Shown here: piece after piece, positions 21,083-23,775 of the stretch
How positions within the stretch are numbered: position 1 is the stretch's first letter
Layout of the letters: each line of letters opens with the position of its first letter
The notes under the pieces: generated by a model
What the model was told of the DNA's origin: nothing
Seen by the model: the letters and a program-made list of their open reading frames with translations, nothing else
The model's database searches: none
Made by a program: the position numbers and the translations under genes
Assembly: GCA_047722305.1 (NCBI GenBank)
Contig: JBDNYM010000038.1
Location: 1 to 23,775, forward strand
Length of the DNA: 23,775 nt
Reading direction: 5' to 3'
Origin: JAKVJE01 sp047722305
Lineage (GTDB): Bacteria; Actinomycetota; Actinomycetes; Actinomycetales; Microbacteriaceae

Positions 21083-21670
21083 ATGCTGCTCAGCGATCAT
21101 GACATCCGTGCCGCCCTCGCGTCCGGACGCATCGTGCTCGATCCCACCGAGTCGGAGCTGGTGCAGCCGGCCAGCGTGGACGTCCGTCTCGACCGGGCGT
21201 TCCGCCTGTTCAACAACCACCGATATGCGGTCATCGACCCCGCCGAGGAGCAGTCTGAGCTCACCTACCTGGTGAAGGTCGCGCCGGACGAGCCGTTCGT
21301 GCTGCACCCCGGGGAGTTCGTGCTCGGCTCGACCTACGAGCGGATCACGCTCGCCTCCGACATCGCGGCCCGGCTGGAGGGGAAGAGCTCGCTGGGCCGG
21401 CTGGGGCTGCTCACCCACTCGACGGCCGGGTTCGTCGACCCGGGCTTCTCCGGGCACGTGACGCTCGAGCTGTCGAACACGGCGACCATGCCCATCAAGC
21501 TGTGGCCGGGGATGAAGGTGGGCCAGTTCTGCTTCTTCTCGCTGTCGGCACCGGCCGATCGCCCCTACGGGTCGGCGGGCAACCACTACCAGGATCAGCG
21601 CGGGCCCACCGCGTCGCGGTCGTGGGTGAACTTCGTGCGCTACGACGTCGGGGCCGACGAGCTCGGGTAG
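21083..21670 (+). CDS. dcd: dCTP deaminase (Dcd)
   Basis: A 195-residue homotrimeric enzyme of the dUTPase superfamily that deaminates dCTP; actinobacterial members often also hydrolyse the dUTP, giving dUMP for thymidylate synthesis. MLLSDHDIRAALASGRIV and LVQPASVDVRLDRAF open the protein. LEGKSSLGRLGLLTHSTAGF, VDPGFSGHVTLELSN (catalytic Glu) and GMKVGQFCFF are core motifs, and YQDQRGPTASR closes over the nucleotide. The ATG at 21083 is preferred because the family begins MLLSD and TACACT sits 7 bp upstream. It converges with the MFS gene across 148 bp filled with inverted repeats. Confidence 0.95.
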   Translation: MLLSDHDIRAALASGRIVLDPTESELVQPASVDVRLDRAFRLFNNHRYAVIDPAEEQSELTYLVKVAPDEPFVLHPGEFVLGSTYERITLASDIAARLEGKSSLGRLGLLTHSTAGFVDPGFSGHVTLELSNTATMPIKLWPGMKVGQFCFFSLSAPADRPYGSAGNHYQDQRGPTASRSWVNFVRYDVGADELG

Positions 21671-21700
21671 GTCCGCTCGGCGTCACTGCAGACGGCGGCG

Positions 21701-21779
21701 CCGAACTCAGGGGATCGGCCGAACTCAGGCACCACATCCCCTGACTTGCGGCAGGCAGTGACGGATCCTCTGAGTTCGG
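21701..21779. repeat. Cluster of GAACTCAGG repeats between convergent dcd and MFS genes
   Basis: CCGAACTCAGGGGATC (21701-21716) pairs with GATCCTCTGAGTTCGG (21764-21779) with one mismatch in 16. Between them lie another direct copy (GGCCGAACTCAGG, from 21717) and a degenerate inverted one (CCCCTGACTT, from about 21747). The array could fold as a cruciform and act as a two-way terminator. Confidence 0.7.
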
Positions 21780-21818
21780 TGGCGGGAGTGAGCGGGGAGC
21801 GAGGGACGGTCCAGCCGA

Positions 21819-23246
21819 TCATCGGCTCACCGGCGCCGCCCCGCTGCGCTGGGCGCGCGCGACGGGGATGAAGAGCGCCAGTCCGCCCAGCAGCACCAGC
21901 CCGATGCCGAGGATGCCGAAGATCTGGGCGCCCCCGAGGGAGGCGGCCACCGCGAACGCGACCGGCGCCACGAAGCTGACCGCCCGTCCGGTGGTCGCGT
22001 AGAGCCCGAAGACCTCGCCCTCCCGCCCGACTGGCAGTGTCCGCGACAGGTAGGTGCGCGACGCCGACTGGACGGGCCCGACGAAGACGCAGAGCAGCAG
22101 CCCGAACGCCCAGAACACCCAGCTGCCGTATCCATGGAGCACGAATACCGCGACGGCGAACACCACCATGCAGATCAGCGACAGCAGGATGATGCGGCGC
22201 GGACCGACGCGATCCTCCGCGAACCCCAGGGCGACTGTCGCCAGCCCGGCCACCACATTGGCGACGATGGCGAACACGATCACCAGCGAGCTGGAGAACC
22301 CGAACGACCCCGCGGCGATGACCCCGCCGAAGGTGAAGACCCCGGTGAGTCCGTCGCGGTAGACGGCGCTCGCCGCCAGGAACCAGACGAGCGTCCGGTC
22401 GGTGCGCCACAGCCCCCGCAGGTCGCGGGCCAGCTCTCGGTAGGTGGCGAACAGCCCGAGCCGAGGATGCGTGTCGGACGGTGCGGGACGTCCGCGGCGG
22501 CGGCCGAGCAGCAGCGGCAGCGACGAGAGGAGCATCCAGACCGCGCAGAGCAGTTCGACGGCCCGGTAGCGGGTTCCGCCGGCGTCGCCGGTGCCGAACA
22601 GCCCGACGGCGGGTTCGATGAATGCGACCAGCACGATCAGCAGCAGCACGATGCCGCCCAGGTAGCCGGCGCCCCAGCCGATGCCGGAGACCCGTCCGGC
22701 GGTGGCCGGGGTGGATACCTCAGGCAGCATGGCGTTGTATTCGACGTCGCCGAGTTCGTAGGCGATGTTGGCGATGGCGACGATGGCGATCGCGGGGATG
22801 ATCCAGGCCTCGACCGGGTGGACAAACCACAGGGCGGCCAGGCCGACGACCGTCGCGAGCGTGCAGATGGCGAGGTTGCGGCGCCGCGTGCCGTTGCGGT
22901 CGGAGTGCTTGCCCAGTGCGGGGGCGAAGATCGCGACCAGCAGCCCGGCGATGCCGAGGCCCCATCCCAACCAGGTCGAATGGGCTGCCAGCTGGCGGGT
23001 GACCGCGTCGATGGCGGGTGAGTGGGTCAGACCGGCGGCGAGGTCCGCATCCCGTCGGGCAACGAGTGCCCGGTCGTCGATGAACTGCGAGCTGGTCAGC
23101 CAGACCGTGAACACGAACGTGGTGGTGACCGCGTTGAACGCGGCCGACCCCCAGTCCCAGAGCGCCCAGGCGGCGACCCGGCGTCGCGAGGGATGCGGGC
23201 CCGGGGCGCCGGCTGGAGCGACTGGGGCGGCGAGCTCGGCGGACAT
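21819..23246 (-). CDS. MFS transporter, Atg22/UMF1-like
   Basis: A 475-residue, twelve-helix transporter. AAWALWDWGSAAFNAVTTTFVFTVWLT at the N-terminus is the UMF1/Atg22-type opening; other family features are PALGKHSDRNGTRRR (loop 2-3), ELGDVEYNAMLPEVS, GIGWGAGYLGG, then FVGPVQSASRTYLSRTLP and EGEVFGLYATTGRAVSF. Atg22 in yeast exports vacuolar amino acids; bacterial members have no settled substrate, so the role is unknown. TAGGGT (23253-23258, minus strand) ends 6 bp before the ATG and no ribosome site is seen, suggesting a leaderless message. Confidence 0.85.
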   Translation of the reverse strand: MSAELAAPVAPAGAPGPHPSRRRVAAWALWDWGSAAFNAVTTTFVFTVWLTSSQFIDDRALVARRDADLAAGLTHSPAIDAVTRQLAAHSTWLGWGLGIAGLLVAIFAPALGKHSDRNGTRRRNLAICTLATVVGLAALWFVHPVEAWIIPAIAIVAIANIAYELGDVEYNAMLPEVSTPATAGRVSGIGWGAGYLGGIVLLLIVLVAFIEPAVGLFGTGDAGGTRYRAVELLCAVWMLLSSLPLLLGRRRGRPAPSDTHPRLGLFATYRELARDLRGLWRTDRTLVWFLAASAVYRDGLTGVFTFGGVIAAGSFGFSSSLVIVFAIVANVVAGLATVALGFAEDRVGPRRIILLSLICMVVFAVAVFVLHGYGSWVFWAFGLLLCVFVGPVQSASRTYLSRTLPVGREGEVFGLYATTGRAVSFVAPVAFAVAASLGGAQIFGILGIGLVLLGGLALFIPVARAQRSGAAPVSR

Positions 23247-23252
23247 GGCGTC

Positions 23253-23258
23253 ACCCTA
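23253..23258 (-). promoter_or_regulatory. Probable -10 box of the Atg22-like MFS gene
   Basis: TAGGGT on the minus strand fits TANNNT and ends 6 bp before the ATG at 23246, the same layout as at pat and dcd. Confidence 0.4.
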
Positions 23259-23357
23259 GGGGCGGTCGGTGAACACCAGGTGACGCTGTCCGGCGGGCAG
23301 CTGTCCGGCGGGAAGTTATTTCGGCGGGCAGCCGTCCGTTCCTGCGGAAAACCCGTA

Positions 23358-23523
23358 GAAAAGCAGAGAACAGGACATCCCGTCGCTTTTCGCAAAACTC
23401 AGGACATCCGGCGTCCTGGGTCCGCCGGATGTCCTGAACTCTGCGGGGCCTGGTCGCAGTACCGCCGAACTCAGGGGGGCGAAGTCCGTTGAGCTGAACT
23501 CAGTGCCTGCGGCGCCTGAGTCC
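23358..23523. repeat. Intergenic repeat array with CAGGACATCC and GAACTCAG units
   Basis: CAGGACATCC occurs at 23371-23380 and 23400-23409, and inverted at 23427-23436. TCAGGACATCCGGCG (23399-23413) and CGCCGGATGTCCTGA (23423-23437) form a perfect 15-bp inverted repeat with a 9-base loop. GAAAAGC (23358-23364) pairs with GCTTTTC (23385-23391). GAACTCAG recurs at 23467 and 23496, and CTGAGT at about 23517. The whole 23259-23694 interval has no gene I can support. The array may serve as a transcription stop or as part of a chromosomal repeat family. Confidence 0.7.
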
Positions 23524-23580
23524 AGCCGGTCCCCTGCGTTCGGCCGGGGCAGAGGCGGTGCCGGGCGGGATGAGCCAGCC

Positions 23581-23666
23581 GGGTCAGGTCTTGCCTCCGG
23601 GCCGGCCTCCACCACGAGGTGCGCGTCGTCACCGACCGCGGGTCAGCCCTTGCCTCCGGGGCCGGC
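23581..23666. repeat. Degenerate ~59-bp-spaced repeat near a gene end
   Basis: GGGTCAGGTCTTGCCTCCGG (23581-23600) recurs as GGGTCAGCCCTTGCCTCCGG (from 23640), both followed by GGCCGGC-like sequence. The first part, GGGTCAGCCCT, appears a third time at about 23692, where TCA is the stop of the minus-strand gene at the window edge. Confidence 0.55.
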
Positions 23667-23694
23667 CCCGGCAACCGAGTCGGTCGCCGCCGGG

Positions 23695-23775
23695 TCAGCC
23701 CTCAGACTTCGGGGATTCCGGCGTCTCGGGCTTGGGCTCGTCAGCGGGTGCGGCCGGCGTCTCGGGCTCCGGGGC
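23695..23775 (-). CDS. C-terminus of a protein with a Pro/Glu-rich tail (partial)
   Basis: The minus-strand frame entering from the right edge ends in APEPETPAAPADEPKPETP, then ESPKSEG and a TGA at 23695-23697. The tail has two PETP units and alternating proline, glutamate and lysine, like disordered C-terminal tails. Only 26 codons are in the window, so the family cannot be named. It would be transcribed towards the MFS gene, with the repeat array between. Confidence 0.5.
   Translation of the reverse strand, partial: APEPETPAAPADEPKPETPESPKSEG

Noticed and set aside
1..23775. CRISPR array.
   Set aside because: No regularly spaced repeats with unique spacers; the short repeats found are dispersed or simple tandem units.

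Overview
The window is G+C-rich DNA (about 70% by eye) from an actinobacterium. The best fit is Micrococcales, perhaps Microbacteriaceae, judged from gene types, the cysteine-free ribosomal protein cluster and many apparently leaderless genes. I could not run a search, so the taxon is an inference.

Layout. At 1-2.6 kb, a histidine ammonia-lyase gene cut by the window edge (hutH, minus) diverges from a HisC/Pat-type aminotransferase, with a perfect 16-bp palindrome between them. At 2.7-7.0 kb lies a complete efeUOB-type iron uptake operon (minus): permease, cupredoxin/M75 lipoprotein and Tat-exported Dyp peroxidase. A DtxR/IdeR-like iron box overlaps its probable promoter. A KgtP-like MHS transporter (7.3-8.7 kb, plus) and a flavodoxin-fold quinone reductase (minus) follow.

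At 9.5-11.1 kb is a zinc-starvation ribosome cluster. Zinc-free bL36 (rpmJ) diverges from a Zur-type repressor, and bL28, bL33 and uS14 in their zinc-free forms follow zur. The expected logic is that Zur represses these genes while zinc is plentiful; without zinc the paralogs replace zinc-binding ribosomal proteins. The DNA around these genes holds several unexplained repeats, one of which overlaps the predicted rpmB promoter. An HU gene, a relic of a second Pif1-like helicase, a DoxX membrane protein and an intact Pif1-like helicase (12.5-13.8 kb) come next.

At 14.27-17.54 kb a small integrated island is bounded by a perfect 48-bp direct repeat of the 3' part of tRNA-Gly(CCC); the intact tRNA is at the right end. 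The island has no integrase. It holds a start-less holin-like remnant fused to the left repeat, a lower-G+C DUF3800 gene behind a terminator-like leader hairpin, and a DUF2079-like membrane protein. It looks like a deleted prophage that kept cargo; the DUF3800 gene is the best candidate for an undescribed function, possibly phage defence.

At 17.7-21.0 kb metF and metE form a methionine pair, followed by dcd (dCTP deaminase) and a convergent Atg22/UMF1-like MFS transporter. The last 0.5 kb is mostly repeats, ending in the C-terminus of a minus-strand gene that leaves the window. A dispersed repeat with core GAACTCAGG recurs in four intergenic regions.
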